From positions 27,773,058 through 27,837,057 of the forward strand of contig CM047426.1 in the NCBI GenBank assembly GCA_026168455.1: DNA of 64,000 nucleotides, read 5' to 3'. Position 1 is the stretch's first letter. Every line of letters starts with the position of its first letter. The position numbers were made by a program, and so were the translations under genes. Positions 9,967 through 21,548 of the stretch are shown piece by piece. Below the pieces are notes generated by a model. That model was not told the DNA's origin, did no database searches, and was given only the letters and a program-made list of their open reading frames with translations. This stretch comes from Theocolax elegans (taxonomy: Eukaryota; Arthropoda; Insecta; Hymenoptera; Cerocephalidae).

Positions 9967-10854
9967 GTACCTGAATGTTTTGTTGATGAAATGGTTGATG
10001 TTTTTAATTCAATTCATGATACAATTAAATTTACAGTAGAGGTTGAGATTGATAAAGAATTAAATTTTTTAGATATTAAAGTTATTAGAGATCATAAAAA
10101 TAAAGTTAAATTAAATTAGTATAAAAAGCCTACTTGGTCGGGTAGATTTTTAAATTTCCATTCTCATCACCAGTTCAGTGACAAGATTGGTGCGTTGAAA
10201 GGTGTTATTGACCGTGCCGTTGGACTATCACACGGTGATTTTAGAAAAGTAAATTTGGATTTAGTTAAAAAAACTTTTGTCAATAATAATTAACCGATAG
10301 ATTTGATTAATAGAGTGATTGAAGAAAGAGTGAATCTAATTTATAATAGTAAATTAAAAGTTAGAGTAGATATTAAAAATGATGCATTTGTTGTTATACC
10401 GTATGTTAGAGGTTTATCTGAAAGAATAAGAAAATAATTTAAAAATCTAGATATTCAAGTTTTCTTTAGAAATATTAATAATTTAAGTTTTTTGTTTAAT
10501 AATTGTAAGGATAGAGATAGAAAGGATGATAAATCTGGAGTTGTTTATAAAATAAATTGTATTGATTGTGATAAATGTTACATTGGTCAAACTAGTAGAT
10601 ATTTGAAAAAGAGAATTTATGAACATAAATATAGTTTGAGGAGTGTATCTGTCACATCAGGTTTGAAAGAGCATTGTTTAGATTTTGTTCATTCATTTTA
10701 TTTTAATAATGTAGAAATTTTAGAACAAAATATTATGAATAAATTTAAAAGAGAAAATCTTGAGAATATTCATATATTTAAGAATGATAAGAATGTTAAT
10801 TTAATGTTAGAGTCAAGTAAATTAAATATGATTTATCATCCTATCTTAACTTAA
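9967..10854 (+). pseudogene. Penelope-like RT end plus GIY-YIG endonuclease
   Basis: From 9967 the frame gives the end of a Penelope-type RT (KELNFLDIKVIRD, then KKPTWSGRFLNFHSHH, then IPYVRGLSERIRK), with in-frame stops near 10117, 10291 and 10434. From about 10492 an open stretch of 120 residues carries the endonuclease: GVVYKINCIDC-x2-CYIGQTSRYLKKRIYEH. It has GIY-like (VVY) and YIG motifs, a CxxC pair and later histidines that fit the CCHH zinc site of this family, and the conserved arginine. The RT active site (usually YVDD) lies upstream of the break and is missing. The stops mean this copy cannot make the full protein, though the endonuclease part is intact. Confidence 0.85.
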
Positions 10855-10955
10855 CTTAGTTTATTGGTGTGAATTTATTTAGGTGTGGGTCCTTGGAGTG
10901 GGGAGGCTTTTTTGAGGGTATAAATATTAAGTGGAATAGTTTTTCATTTCAGTCT

Positions 10956-10990
10956 CTGATGAGGAGCAGCAGCGAGCTCGAAACGTCGGA
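10956..10990 (+). ncRNA. hammerhead-ribozyme-like core, right arm
   Basis: CTGATGAG at 10956-10963, a GAGC/GCTC stem with an 8-base loop, then CGAAAC at 10979-10984, mirroring the left arm. The two cores face each other in inverted orientation. A cleavage-site stem III is not evident, so this is a motif match, not a proven ribozyme. Confidence 0.4.
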
Positions 10991-11195
10991 CAGCATATTT
11001 GGGGTTAGTAGATTTTTCGTGCAGGGGGGCAGTCAGATTGCTTTATTAATAATTTGTTTTTATTTTTAGTTAGTTTTTATTTTTTATTTTGTATTCTTAT
11101 TATTTTTATAGATTCTTCGGGGGTGATTATAAGTAGGGGCAATCTGACTGCCCATATAATTGACTGTAAGACCGATAAAAATATTAATTAATTTA

Positions 11196-13868
11196 GTTAT
11201 ATTACAGTCGACATAAGTAATAATTTATTAAATTAAAAAAACGTGTTTAAATTTTATTTTTAAAAAAATTGAATCGACAGTATTGACTTCAAGATTTTCA
11301 TTTGTGATGTAGTTTAAAACGGTCTCGTTCGTAGCCTCAAATTAGGTTTCAGTAAATGCAGATATTCGTTTCGATTTACTGTAATCTTCACCTTGATTGT
11401 CCTTGATGTGCCACAAGATAAGGTTGAATTTTCTTTGTTTTTTGACACCCTCGCTACGTCGAAAAAGTTTCCATAAACTTACCGATAACAGACTTTCTAT
11501 TCTCACTTTTGTGTATAATATTTAACTGTAAACTCAATTATTTTCAATAACAATCCATTATAATTTATTAATAACTCATTCATCTCATTTATTTATTTAC
11601 ATACATTAGCCTATTAACATATAATTTTATTATATAAGTATTTTCAAATTCTGCTGCGAAATTTACCCAAAATTATAGCTGCAATTTATGGAAAATTGTT
11701 TTATTTTTCGTCGTACTATCTTTTTTGTTATAGTCTATACACTTTAATAACGGTTTGGTGTAATGTACCATAATCATGTGCAATAACGAATATAATTAAA
11801 ACATTTAAGACTAAGGGAGTACAATTGGTTTTTATTCCCGCAGTTGATTTTCATGCCCAAGCTTTGTGTTTTTTCACGAAGTGCATTATGACTTTTCACG
11901 CCGATTAATAGTAGTTTCATTCGACAAGAAATTTATTTTCAGAGAGTAAAGTAAATTTACCGCGCAATAAAGTACTTTACATCCCTAGGGAGTAAAATGA
12001 TTTTTTAAAAGTCTTTGGGATAGAATCATAAAATACACTTTTTATAGTCAGAGAGAAAAATTAATATAAAATGGGTTACTATGTAAAAAAATTTTACTCT
12101 CCTTAGTTTTTGCCCTAGTTTTTGATGCAAGCAATACCTAAGAATTTTTTAAATTTTGAAGTTGGTCGGCTAAATATTCTTTACTTAATCAACGTCGACG
12201 TCAACATTGACATTATATTGAAATTTTATAACTAAAATGTGATTTTCTCAGATAAAACATACCTTAACAAGGAAAAAGTATAAAGAGATGTACTGGATAT
12301 CCTCTGTAGTATTATTTTCACTGAAAGTAATTGCGCTTGTTCATAGAGGATGCTATTGGTTTATATAGTCACCATACTGATCTATCTGAACATTAATTAA
12401 AGAAATGTTTAATAGCTTTTTTATATACTATTTCTATGCACTTTCTAATATATGAAAATGTGGATTTCTGTAAATACAAATTAAATTGAATCTTTACGAA
12501 AAGACATGTTAATAGATTACCGAAAATCAGAAATATCTATGCAATCTCCGGGGGGGGGGGGGGGGTGATTCTGTAAATACCGTAAAATATAGCATCAATC
12601 CTGTCCAAAAAATCCGTATGGATTTGCTGCTGGAATATTCAGTATTTTATTCAGGTTGATATCGAATGGACTGGCAGTTCGATTACGAGTTGAAGGGTGT
12701 AATTCTAGCTGAGTTTTGGGTTGTATTTTAAGGTACAATCGTGGCTTATTTTTTAAGCTGGTTTCTGGTTGTGATTTCCTCATGTATTGATTGCAATTTT
12801 TGCAGATGTATTCAGGCAGATTTAAGTTAATTCCAGGTTGAGTTTTCGTTAGATTTTTTACAGAATTTTATGCTGTAATTATAGTTGAATTTCCAGTTGA
12901 ATCCAGATGAAATTAATTAGAAAAAAAAATTAAATTCTTTTAATTGTCGACGATATCCAGTTTATCAAAAGACCTTCCGGTGAACGCATGCATCATCTAC
13001 TGGAATATCCACTGGCTATCCCAAGAGTTGAATAAAAATACATAATTCCAGGAGACGATCTCCAGGATATTAGCAAGACCTTATAAAGTGGACTGACACA
13101 TTATTTTCTGGAAAATAAAGATAAAATTGACTCACGTAATCAACGAAGACTATGGCATGGTAATAAAGAGCAAGCCTCCAGATTTAGAGGTCCGAAGTTT
13201 GGTTACCGTCGGCGGTGCAAAGTTTTACTTAATTCGTTTTAGTAAATTTTTTCTCAAAGTTTGTACTTATTTATTACGCTTAAAATAATAATTTTTAATT
13301 TGAATAATTTATAGACTATTGCCGCTAGTTGGGCGGATGCTTTTGCCGACATTGTAATACTTATTGCCCATAGTTTTGCAATATCTTGGCAATAGTTTCG
13401 ATTTTGACGCGAGTAACCATTGAAACCTAAATTTGACTATTGTAAAATTTTGACATTTTGTACAAACGAAATAATTATCGTGTATAATTATATTATGTTA
13501 AAAGCTAATTTGCGTCAGCAATCGTGTTGGCTGTCATTATTGATACCTCCCAGTAAACATCATGTCGGCACAATGCTGTCATATTATGTGGCATGTCACG
13601 CATCTGCCAGGCGTTGCAGTAACTCCTATAAAAACAGACACTTCTTTGACAAAATAATTTAAAACAAAAAATTTTTTAAAATCAATAGTTCTTTTTTCTT
13701 CTTAACGACAATATAATTATTGTCATCATATACGGTTTTCCCTACTCTAAAAGCCCTGTAGTCGAATTTTGAATGTAATAAAATTACATAAATGCAAAGT
13801 TATTTTATTTTACTAATTTTAATCGACATTTTATACAAATATTAATTTTGGGGTTGCAATTGCGCCAA
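11196..13868. other. AT-rich intergenic region
   Basis: I find no gene. A run of 16 G lies at 12550-12565, a likely quadruplex or slippage site. At 12600-12930 there are loosely repeated words (variants of GGTTGAATTCCAG) without a clean period. The small frames here look like chance. Confidence 0.5.
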
Positions 13869-15290
13869 AATTATTGTGTTTTCATTATTTAATAATCATT
13901 ATTGTTAATATATTGCTAGTATTTTGCTATGACAATTAGCACTATATTGTCAATGTATTACCAATTGTGTAGATTTTGCCATTGACGCCAGTATTATTGT
14001 ATTCTAATTCTTTACGACAACAGAAGTGTACATATAAAGGTGCTTAAAATTTACTTAAACGCATAATAAACAATTATAATAATTCTAGGGTATTATTTTA
14101 AACTTACAAAGAGACTTTGTGTAACTCAGATCTCACTAGCTCTGAAACACATCATTCATTGGTGAAAATAATTCAACACGTGTCTCAGAATTTGGTCAAA
14201 TATGGGACGTAGTTTTAAAAAAATAATCGGTAAACAATTATTGTTTTAATACAAATTCATTATTAACAGTTCTAAAACCATAAGTTCTATACAAATTTTA
14301 AAGCACATCGTAATATTTTCTATCTATATTAAAGCCCATAAATAAGACACTTTTCTCAAAATTTTATAAACATCTACTGAAATTACATAAACATTTAAAA
14401 TGAAAAACCAAATGCTTATGCTTAAATATATTCTCACACATTAATTTCAGTTTTAACAGTATAAAAACGCTTATTATTTTCTATTCTACTGTACAACTTA
14501 TACACAATGACAATATGTAACAGAAAAAGATGATATGTAAACTAGAAATGGTAAGTTTATAGAAAATGAGGAAAAGGTAATCACATTTCTTCTTCTATTC
14601 TCTGCCTCCATAACTTCTTCGTACAATTTACTTATTTATTATTCTAGAAATAGTATAAGTGTTTATTGTGGACAGTGGATTTTATTGTCGAAGGAGGCAT
14701 GCGATGTCCTTGTGAAGAAAGCACTTGTTGAAAAATACATTTCCCCATTGGTGCTTGTATCAATTAGTCGGGTCCGGGAATCGAACCTGGGACCTCCAAG
14801 TTACACTAACCGATTGAATCATCGCCTCAATGTATGAATATTGAGCGTTAATCTGAAATTTGGTTTTTCACTTAAATATGTACGTAAAATAATTAAATTG
14901 AATAAACTGTTGATAAATCTTTTTAAAAAAGTGTCTTATTTATCTGTTTGAAAGGCGGAATCAAAATATAAAATATTATATGCATTTAACATTTGTATAA
15001 ACTTAGGGTTTTAAACTAGTTAATAGTGAATTTATGTTAAAACAATGATTCTTGTATACTTGTTCTTTAAAATAATGACCATTTAATATTAGAGAAGTGA
15101 AATGTATTATTCATTGGTAAAAATAATATATAAGTAATAATTCATATCTGTTTGTCATCGACAAAAATCATTAGAATTGTTAAATTCATTTACCAGCTTA
15201 GTATCATATAATATCAGATGTACGTGAATAAAGTTTAAATTGAAAATTTAATAATTTTGTTGATTCGCTCAATTCTTGGCCTGCATCAAT
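13869..15290. repeat. 1.42-kb tandem duplication, unit 1
   Basis: The block starting AATTATTGTGTTTTCATT recurs at 15291, a period of 1422 bases, with only scattered indels and substitutions. It holds an old minus-strand SINE and no gene. Confidence 0.9.
14689..14832 (-). mobile_element. old tRNA-derived SINE in duplication unit 1
   Basis: On the minus strand it reads GAGGCGATGATTCAATCGGTTAG, then the pol III B-box-like GGTTCGATTCC, then the SINE body words ATACAAGCACCAATGGGG and AACAAGTGCTTTCTTCAC. The body matches the better preserved SINEs at 26.8, 30.9 and 41.0 kb, but the poly(A) tail and TSD are lost. Confidence 0.8.
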
Positions 15291-16733
15291 AATTATTGTG
15301 TTTTCATTATTTAATAATCATTATTGTTAATATATTGCTAGTATTTTGCTATGACAATTAGCACTATATTGTCAATGTATTACCAATTGTGTAGATTTTG
15401 CCATTGACGCCAGTATTATTGTATTCTAATTCTTTACGACAACAGAAGTGTACATATAAAGGTGCTTAAAATTTACTTAAACGCATAATAAACAATTATA
15501 ATAATTCTAGGGTATTATTTTAAACTTACAAAGAGACGACAAACTTTGTGTAACTCAGATCTCACTAGCTCTGAAACACATCATTCATTGGTGAAAATAA
15601 TTCAACACGTGTCTCAGAATTTGGTCAAATATGGGACGTAGTTTTAAAAAAATAATCGTAAACAATTATTGTTTTAATACAAATTCATTATTAACAGTTC
15701 TAAAACCATAAGTTCTATACAAATTTTAAAAGCACATCGTAATATTTTCTATCTATATTAAAGCCCATAAATAAGACACTTTTCTCAAAATTTTATAAAC
15801 AATCTACTGAAATTACATAAACATTTAAAATGAAAAACCAAATGCTTATGCTTAAATATATTCTCACACATTAATTTCAGTTTTAACAGTATAAAAACGC
15901 TTATTATTTTCTATTCTACTGTACAACTTATACACAATGACAATATGTAACAGAAAAAGATGATATGTAAACTAGAAAATGGTAAGTTTATAGAAAATGA
16001 GGAAAAGGTAATCACATTTCTTCTTCTATTCTCTGCCTCCATAACTTCTTCGTACAATTTACTTATTTATTATTCTAGAAATAGTATAAGTGTTTTATTG
16101 TGGACAGTGGATTTTATTGTCGAAGGAGGCATGCGATGTCCTTGTGAAGAAAGCACTTGTTGAAAAATACATTTCCCCATTGGTGCTTGTATCAATTAGT
16201 CGGGTCCGGGAATCGAACCTGGGACCTCCAAGTTACACTAACCGATTGAATCATCGCCTCAATGTATGAATATTTGAGCGTTAATCTGAAATTTGGTTTT
16301 TCACTTAAATATGTACGTAAAATAATTAAATTGAATAAACTGTTGATAAATCTTTTTAAAAAAGTGTCTTATTTATCTGTTTGAAAGGCGGAATCAAAAT
16401 ATAAAATATTATATGCATTTAACATTTGTATAAACTTAGGGTTTTAAACTAGTTAATAGTGAATTTATGTTAAAACAATGATTCTTGTATACTTGTTCTT
16501 TAAAATAATGACCATTTAATATTAGAGAAGTGAAATGTATTATTCATTGGTAAAAATAATATATAAGTAATAATTCATATCTGTTTGTCATCGACAAAAA
16601 ATCATTAGAATTGTTAAATTCATTTACCAGCTTAGTATCATATAATATCAGATGTACGTGAATAAAGTTTAAATTGAAAATTTAATAATTTTGTTGATTC
16701 GCTCAATTCTTGGCCTGCATCAACAATTATTTT
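15291..16733. repeat. 1.42-kb tandem duplication, unit 2
   Basis: Second copy of 13869-15290, differing by about ten short indels visible by eye, e.g. an extra GACGAC near 15536 and single-base length changes in A and T runs. The open frame at 15960-16163 exists only in this copy because of one such indel and is not a gene. Confidence 0.9.
16117..16263 (-). mobile_element. old tRNA-derived SINE in duplication unit 2
   Basis: The duplicated copy of the SINE at 14689-14832, same orientation and same B-box-like GGTTCGATTCC. It arose by the segmental duplication and not by a separate insertion. Confidence 0.8.
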
Positions 16734-16929
16734 ATAATTTTTATTTTTATATTAATTGAGCTGCATACACTTGTGTATTTAACTTTTCATAGCGATATTT
16801 GAGTTGGAGGATACGTAATTTCAGCAGCAATATTTGTATCTTTTTTATTGCAAAAATGAAAATCCTATATAGAATAACTTATAAGTAGGTAATTTCGTAT
16901 GAAACGAAAGCAAATCTTATGTATGAACC

Positions 16930-18130
16930 TTATAGAACAAAGGATGGGGTCGGGAATAACCGTTGGCTGCCGTTTGACGGACAAGCACTATTGAAGGAAT
17001 CGTGAGCAATCCTTTTAATAGTACTTTATTGATCTCCAACCTGTAGAGATGCGCCGGGGTGTTTTGAACAACGCCTTGAGCAACCCCTGATCGGTTCTAG
17101 GTATGACCATCGTTCCGGAGGTCGTATCGATTGTGTGCTGTCTCGCGATCGCGGTGTTCAAGAAGTTTATTGGCTTCATTGCTTTGTCAAACATATCGTA
17201 ATGAGCGCGAGTTGTAAAATGATTTGCATTCTCATTATGCAGATATTGCTGATAAAGTTCGTACGGGTCGATCAGCGTCTTTGGTTTCGGCAGACCACTC
17301 AGGTGACACGGTGGTCGTACCAGGACTTGCGGAGTTGGTGGTATCTTGGTTTATCGAGTCACGGGCACAAGGATTTGGGGTGACCGAAGTGATGCAGGAA
17401 AATCAATTAGCAAAAGGTGGATTTATTGCATCCAAGGACGGCGCAGTTACAACGTGCGCAAACCGCGGATCGGGACTTGGACCGAGAGAGAGAGCGAGGA
17501 ACAACCAGCAGGTGGGGCACTTACAGCAATTGTCCCGTGTCGATCGGGTAGGCGTTGATTGAGGTAGTCAGGCCAATCCCGGGTGATGGAGCAGTTTCGC
17601 TTGCTGTCCTCCGAGGAAGACGTACGTAGTCGAAAGCGGCGACTGGTGCCTTGTCTTGGTTTCGAAGAGAAAGTTCGTGTTGCTTCTTACCACGGACCGG
17701 ATAGATAGCACCACCGCACATCAGAAGAACCACGACAAACATCCCGCGCGTGTCAGAGACTCAAACAATCTCATCATATGCGGGTGTTGCGATTATTAGC
17801 GTGAGCGCGACCTATATTGCATTTCTCTAATGTTAACCTCTCTCTCTACAAAATCGTTCACGCCAACCTGTGACAGATGATTTTAAATTAGAACGATCCA
17901 ACTAGAGAAGAGAAAAACTTAGACGAATGATTAGTTATAATATTTAGTTCTAATTATTGGAACGAACATAATTTTAATGTATTTGTAACATATTATTTAA
18001 CTTTGAGCTATCTAGTGGTGTTCCCGATGAAGTTCGTACGGTGTCGATCAGCGTCTAATTCGTTACGATCAATTGCCATTTCGGGGTTCGCGGGTACGCG
18101 TTGATTCGCGTTAGGTTCTAATCGTACGTA
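16930..18130. repeat. unclassified GC-richer repeat block
   Basis: Base composition changes from about 16940 and returns to AT-rich after 18130. The 29-base word AAGTTCGTACGG(T)GTCGATCAGCGTCT occurs twice, near 17257 and 18030, about 773 bases apart in direct orientation, which could be the ends of an LTR or a tandem unit. The frame at 17224-17562 has no recognisable domain. I leave the class open. Confidence 0.35.
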
Positions 18131-18275
18131 ACACAAATCAGGAAATCGGAATTAAATACTTGCAATATGTAAAAACGTTTGAACCAACCCAAATTGCTTT
18201 TATCTCATTCAACTTCATTTAAATTGTTTTATGCGGTAACTTGGGAGAAGTAATAAAGAAGTTTTCTTCATCCCC

Positions 18276-18340
18276 CCGCCGAAAGTACGTGTTTCCCGGC
18301 CGCATATGGATACGGGAAGCGCGACTTTTGCGGCCGGCGG
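18276..18340. other. hairpin E
   Basis: CCGCC/GGCGG, GAAAGT/ACTTTT and TTCCCG/CGGGAA pair across a short loop. The copy at about 43820-43885 keeps the same pairing. Confidence 0.65.
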
Positions 18341-18915
18341 AGTCTTGCGCGTTCTTGATTGGCTCACAGATTTTCGCGGCCTCGATGCATAGCAACGGCT
18401 GTAGCAACGGCCGCAAAGTTCCCAATATAACATGTGCGTTGCTTAACCTCTCACGTAAACATTGCTAAATTATTTCAAATTTATTCATTTATTTACTACA
18501 AGCACTTTTGTTTTTCAAATGTAAAATGTATTTTAATATTGCCTTATAAAATATCTTGTATAATTGTTTTGATTAATAAAACGAGAGATAGAAAGAGAGA
18601 GCGAGAGTATATATAGAATACTTATGTAGACTGTGTTCATTCTATCTATTTCGTGTCATTTTCAAATTTCACACTATCAATTTAGTATTGATTTAATATC
18701 GGTGATGTAAATACATGTGAAAGAAATATGTTTCATTTTTTTATGTTCAAATTTTAACAGTGCAATTGATATTTAACTACAAATGTAAATTTTATTAATG
18801 TAAAGTCGACTTCTTCTATGCACGCTGTTTATCGCAACTTTGCATTAAAACCGCTGCTAAATTAGTAATACGATTTTACAATAAATTTATACATGCTTAT
18901 GTGTATGTTTGATAT

Positions 18916-18993
18916 ATTTTTGATGCCCGCCCCCGACCCGCAAAAACCTCGGCTTCGCCTCGGTTTTGCAAATGTCGGGCGGGCATCAAAAAT
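18916..18993. other. hairpin D
   Basis: ATTTTTGATGCCCGCC pairs with GGCGGGCATCAAAAAT; inside are CGAC/GTCG, CAAAAACC/GGTTTTG and the apical word CTCGGCTTCGCCTCGG. The stem is almost continuous over 78 bases. The second copy is at 43184-43259. Confidence 0.8.
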
Positions 18994-19189
18994 ACAGCAT
19001 GAATCGAATATAACGTCTCACGTGTCGCGTAATGCGAGGTTACCCGAAGCTTGCTCTGAAATTGGCTACGGAAAACGTAGCAGACAAATACTGTAAGATC
19101 GGTTAGTATTTTCTGTTCGTCGTAAATGATTATTTAATAATTAATATTAATTATATTATTGTATACTTTCGGACTGGGATGAAGAAAAA

Positions 19190-19320
19190 TAGTATACGAC
19201 ACTCGGCCAGAATTTTGGATGCCCTGGCCTGCGTTTTATGACGACCTCGGCTTCGCCTCGGCCGTCATATCACGCAGGCCAGGAAATCCAACTTTCTGGC
19301 CATGTATCGTAATATACTAT
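19190..19320. other. hairpin C, ATAGTATA-ended
   Basis: A 131-base hairpin with ends ATAGTATA and TATACTAT. Internal pairings include GGCCAGA/TCTGGCC, CCTGGCCTGCGT/ACGCAGGCCAGG and ATGACG/CGTCAT, capped by CCTCGGCTTCGCCTCGG. It is preceded by GATGAAGAAAA. A shortened copy lies at 42959-43018. Confidence 0.8.
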
Positions 19321-19325
19321 TAATT

Positions 19326-20269
19326 CATGACCAGTAACAACAAACTTATAAATGGCGAATTAATGATTTATTTATCAATTTTGAAAATAATTTATTATTT
19401 CACCTAATTGCAAGATAAATTATATATATGTTATATAATTTAATGAACAAATTTTTATTACCATTTCTAATAGGTTGTATTAGGTTCACGAAGCTAAACA
19501 TATGGCGCATAAAAGATATTATATTACACTAATCAAATACTTGTAATTCTACATTTAATATTTCGTCTTATTACTGCAAAAAACTAGAGTTCATTAAAAC
19601 CGAACGACGTTAGGAGCGAGGTATAACTGCTAGTATAATATTAATCATGGTTTAAACAATAACACAAAAGTTAAGTTAAGATTAGATAATATCACAATAG
19701 CAAGTGTAAAAAATAAAATTGACAAAAAATAATGAGAAAACTTATACAAACAATGTTTACTTTCAATTGACCAAATTTATTGAATTATTTATTCTTAGAG
19801 AATTATTCAGCTTTATCACTTAGCATGACAATATCAGCGCACTATGAAATTTTACTACAACATTCAGTCAATTGTAGAATAACTTTTTTGGCCAAAAAGG
19901 ACGTAAATAGAAAGGAACGATTATCATAATTTATTTTCAATTTTGATAATTTTAAGTACATATATAAAAGTGGTTCAATCGTTGAGTGTATTAGAATGTT
20001 TCGTAAAAAGGGATACTGGATTGGTGTACAAAAATGCGAAAATAACTGTGCTTCGAAAATATCGTCTAAAATCTTAAAATTTAAAAGTCTAAACTGCCTT
20101 TATAAGTTGTTGACGTTTTTGCTTAATCGCGAACATTAATGAAATTTTAATTATTTCTAGAAAATGAAATAATTATCAAAATCACCAAATGTGTATTTTA
20201 TACTTACTGTATTTTGATTTGAATTTGTTACGTTACATCATTAAATGTAACATAAACGTGTATAATAAA
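19326..20269. other. AT-rich intergenic region
   Basis: No gene or repeat recognised. Confidence 0.4.
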
Positions 20270-20465
20270 AACGCAACCCGAAGCAATGCCGCTGTGGGCG
20301 CTCTCCGACGTCCGCGCGCGACCAAGACTCGACACGAAGCAACTCCGCCGCGGGCGTTCTCCGACGTCCGCGCTCGCCCAACTATACTCGCGATATTCGC
20401 CGCCGCGGCCGCTTCCAACGTCCGCGCTCCTTTAGTATAATTAACTCGCGTATCCACGCGCGAGC
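20270..20465. repeat. GC-rich degenerate tandem repeat
   Basis: An isolated CpG-rich island in AT-rich DNA. The word (C)TCCGACGTCCGCGC recurs at about 20298 and 20359 and, as TTCCAACGTCCGCGC, at about 20416, with CGAAGCAA between, giving units of roughly 60 bases. The minus-strand frame across it is a by-product of the GC content. Confidence 0.55.
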
Positions 20466-21470
20466 ATTGAAAATGAAAACTTTTGCTACATGTTTCATGT
20501 AAAGTGTATGTTTCGGGCGAAGTACGAGGAAAATTTAAAGGGATAATTATAAATTTCTTCTCAATATTGATGATTTTGGCAATGTATAGGTTGCAAATGT
20601 AAGAATGTGTAAAATTACTTTTAGTGCAGAATATATGAAAGTTTAGATCATTTAAAGAAATGATTGTCAAAAATGGTTAAAAATCATCAATAAGTCTAAA
20701 AAATTATAGTCCGAGTCAAAAGTAACATATGCACAAAGTTTCAACAAAAGAGATTGAATTGAGTTTTACACGAGAATCTAGTAATTCTTAATTCTGAGAA
20801 TTATCACTTAGACTAATCTGAAAACGTAAATTATATAAATACATAAAATTAGGTTGCGATAATATTATTGCGAAAAAAACAAAAGTTAACAATCTTCCTA
20901 AGCTGTTATTATACCGTCAAAAGCTGAATTTTGTTCTATTTGTTTATTTTTTGCACGATCGACATTTAATAACGTCGATTATTACGTAAACGAAACGTTT
21001 AACGAAAAGTTTAATAGATTTGCGGAACTATACATATAAATATATGATCTATAATTTTAGTTATCCACCCCACGAAGCAAAACTAGCACTCGCGAAATCT
21101 ATCGTAACGGTACTTCCAATGCTGAAAAATGAACTCACCTTTGTTTAACTATTCTACGCCTATAAAATATACACTCGTTTGCATTAATATAAATAAAAAT
21201 GGATGCATTTACTTATTTTCCTTAAATTTGAACAAAATCAACAAATCAACTACAACAAGTCTGAATTGCTGGCTGATGACGAATTAATTGAAAAAGATAG
21301 TAACTCCATCCAAAATTTGCAAGCATGCTAATTATTTATTAAAGTTTCTATTAAATATTTTTTATTTTTATTAAATTAATTTTAAAATTCAGAAATTTAT
21401 TAAAAGAGCTCTTCGAGTCCTATAAAGGATAGAAACGAGTGAAAAGACGGTAAAAATCAGACAAGGAGGC
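20466..21470. other. AT-rich intergenic region
   Basis: Nothing recognised. Confidence 0.4.
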
Positions 21471-21474
21471 GTGA

Positions 21475-21548
21475 ACTCACGTCCCATTGCGACGTTACGA
21501 GACCCGTGCCTTGACCACTAGGCTTACGTTCGTGCTAGTCTGCAACGC
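21475..21548 (-). repeat. tRNA-like pseudogene or SINE head
   Basis: The minus strand reads TAAGCCTAGTGGTCAAGGCACGGGTCTCGTAACG, close to a tRNA D-arm/A-box region, then GTGAGTTCACGCCTCC where GGTTCGAATCC would be expected. The acceptor stem does not close, so it is not a working tRNA gene. It resembles the tRNA-like block at 59027. Confidence 0.5.

Larger units (their letters stand above)
9380..11195. mobile_element. Penelope-like element with inverted arms
   Basis: The left arm (9380-9921) is the reverse complement of the right arm (about 10657-11195), with few differences. The arms enclose a plus-strand coding part for RT end and GIY-YIG endonuclease. The left arm itself encodes, on the minus strand, the last 66 or so residues of the same protein (9726-9923), so it is a second, 5'-truncated copy placed head to head. 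Inverted and partial flanking copies are a known habit of Penelope-like elements. I find no clear target-site duplication outside the arms. Confidence 0.8.
18250..19325. repeat. hairpin-rich composite element, copy 1
   Basis: About 1.1 kb present again in reverse orientation at about 42955-43895. Conserved parts include a hairpin at 18276-18340, an inverted CCAAT box (ATTGG, 18358-18362), duplicated GCAACGGC words, the stretch ATAGAAAGAGAGAGCGAGAGTATATATAG, a hairpin at 18916-18993 and a hairpin at 19190-19320. No open frame is conserved between the copies, so it is a non-coding dispersed element. Confidence 0.75.

Noticed and set aside
12595..12783. 62-residue minus-strand frame
   Set aside because: Made of loosely repeated AT-rich words; no domain or splice context.
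15960..16163. 67-residue frame in duplication unit 2
   Set aside because: The equivalent in unit 1 is broken by a single-base indel and the frame runs into an antisense SINE.
17224..17562. 112-residue frame in the GC-richer block
   Set aside because: No recognisable domain; other frames are equally open, as expected from composition.
20233..20670. 145-residue minus-strand frame
   Set aside because: It runs through the GC-rich tandem repeat and AT-rich flank; no domain, and composition explains its length.
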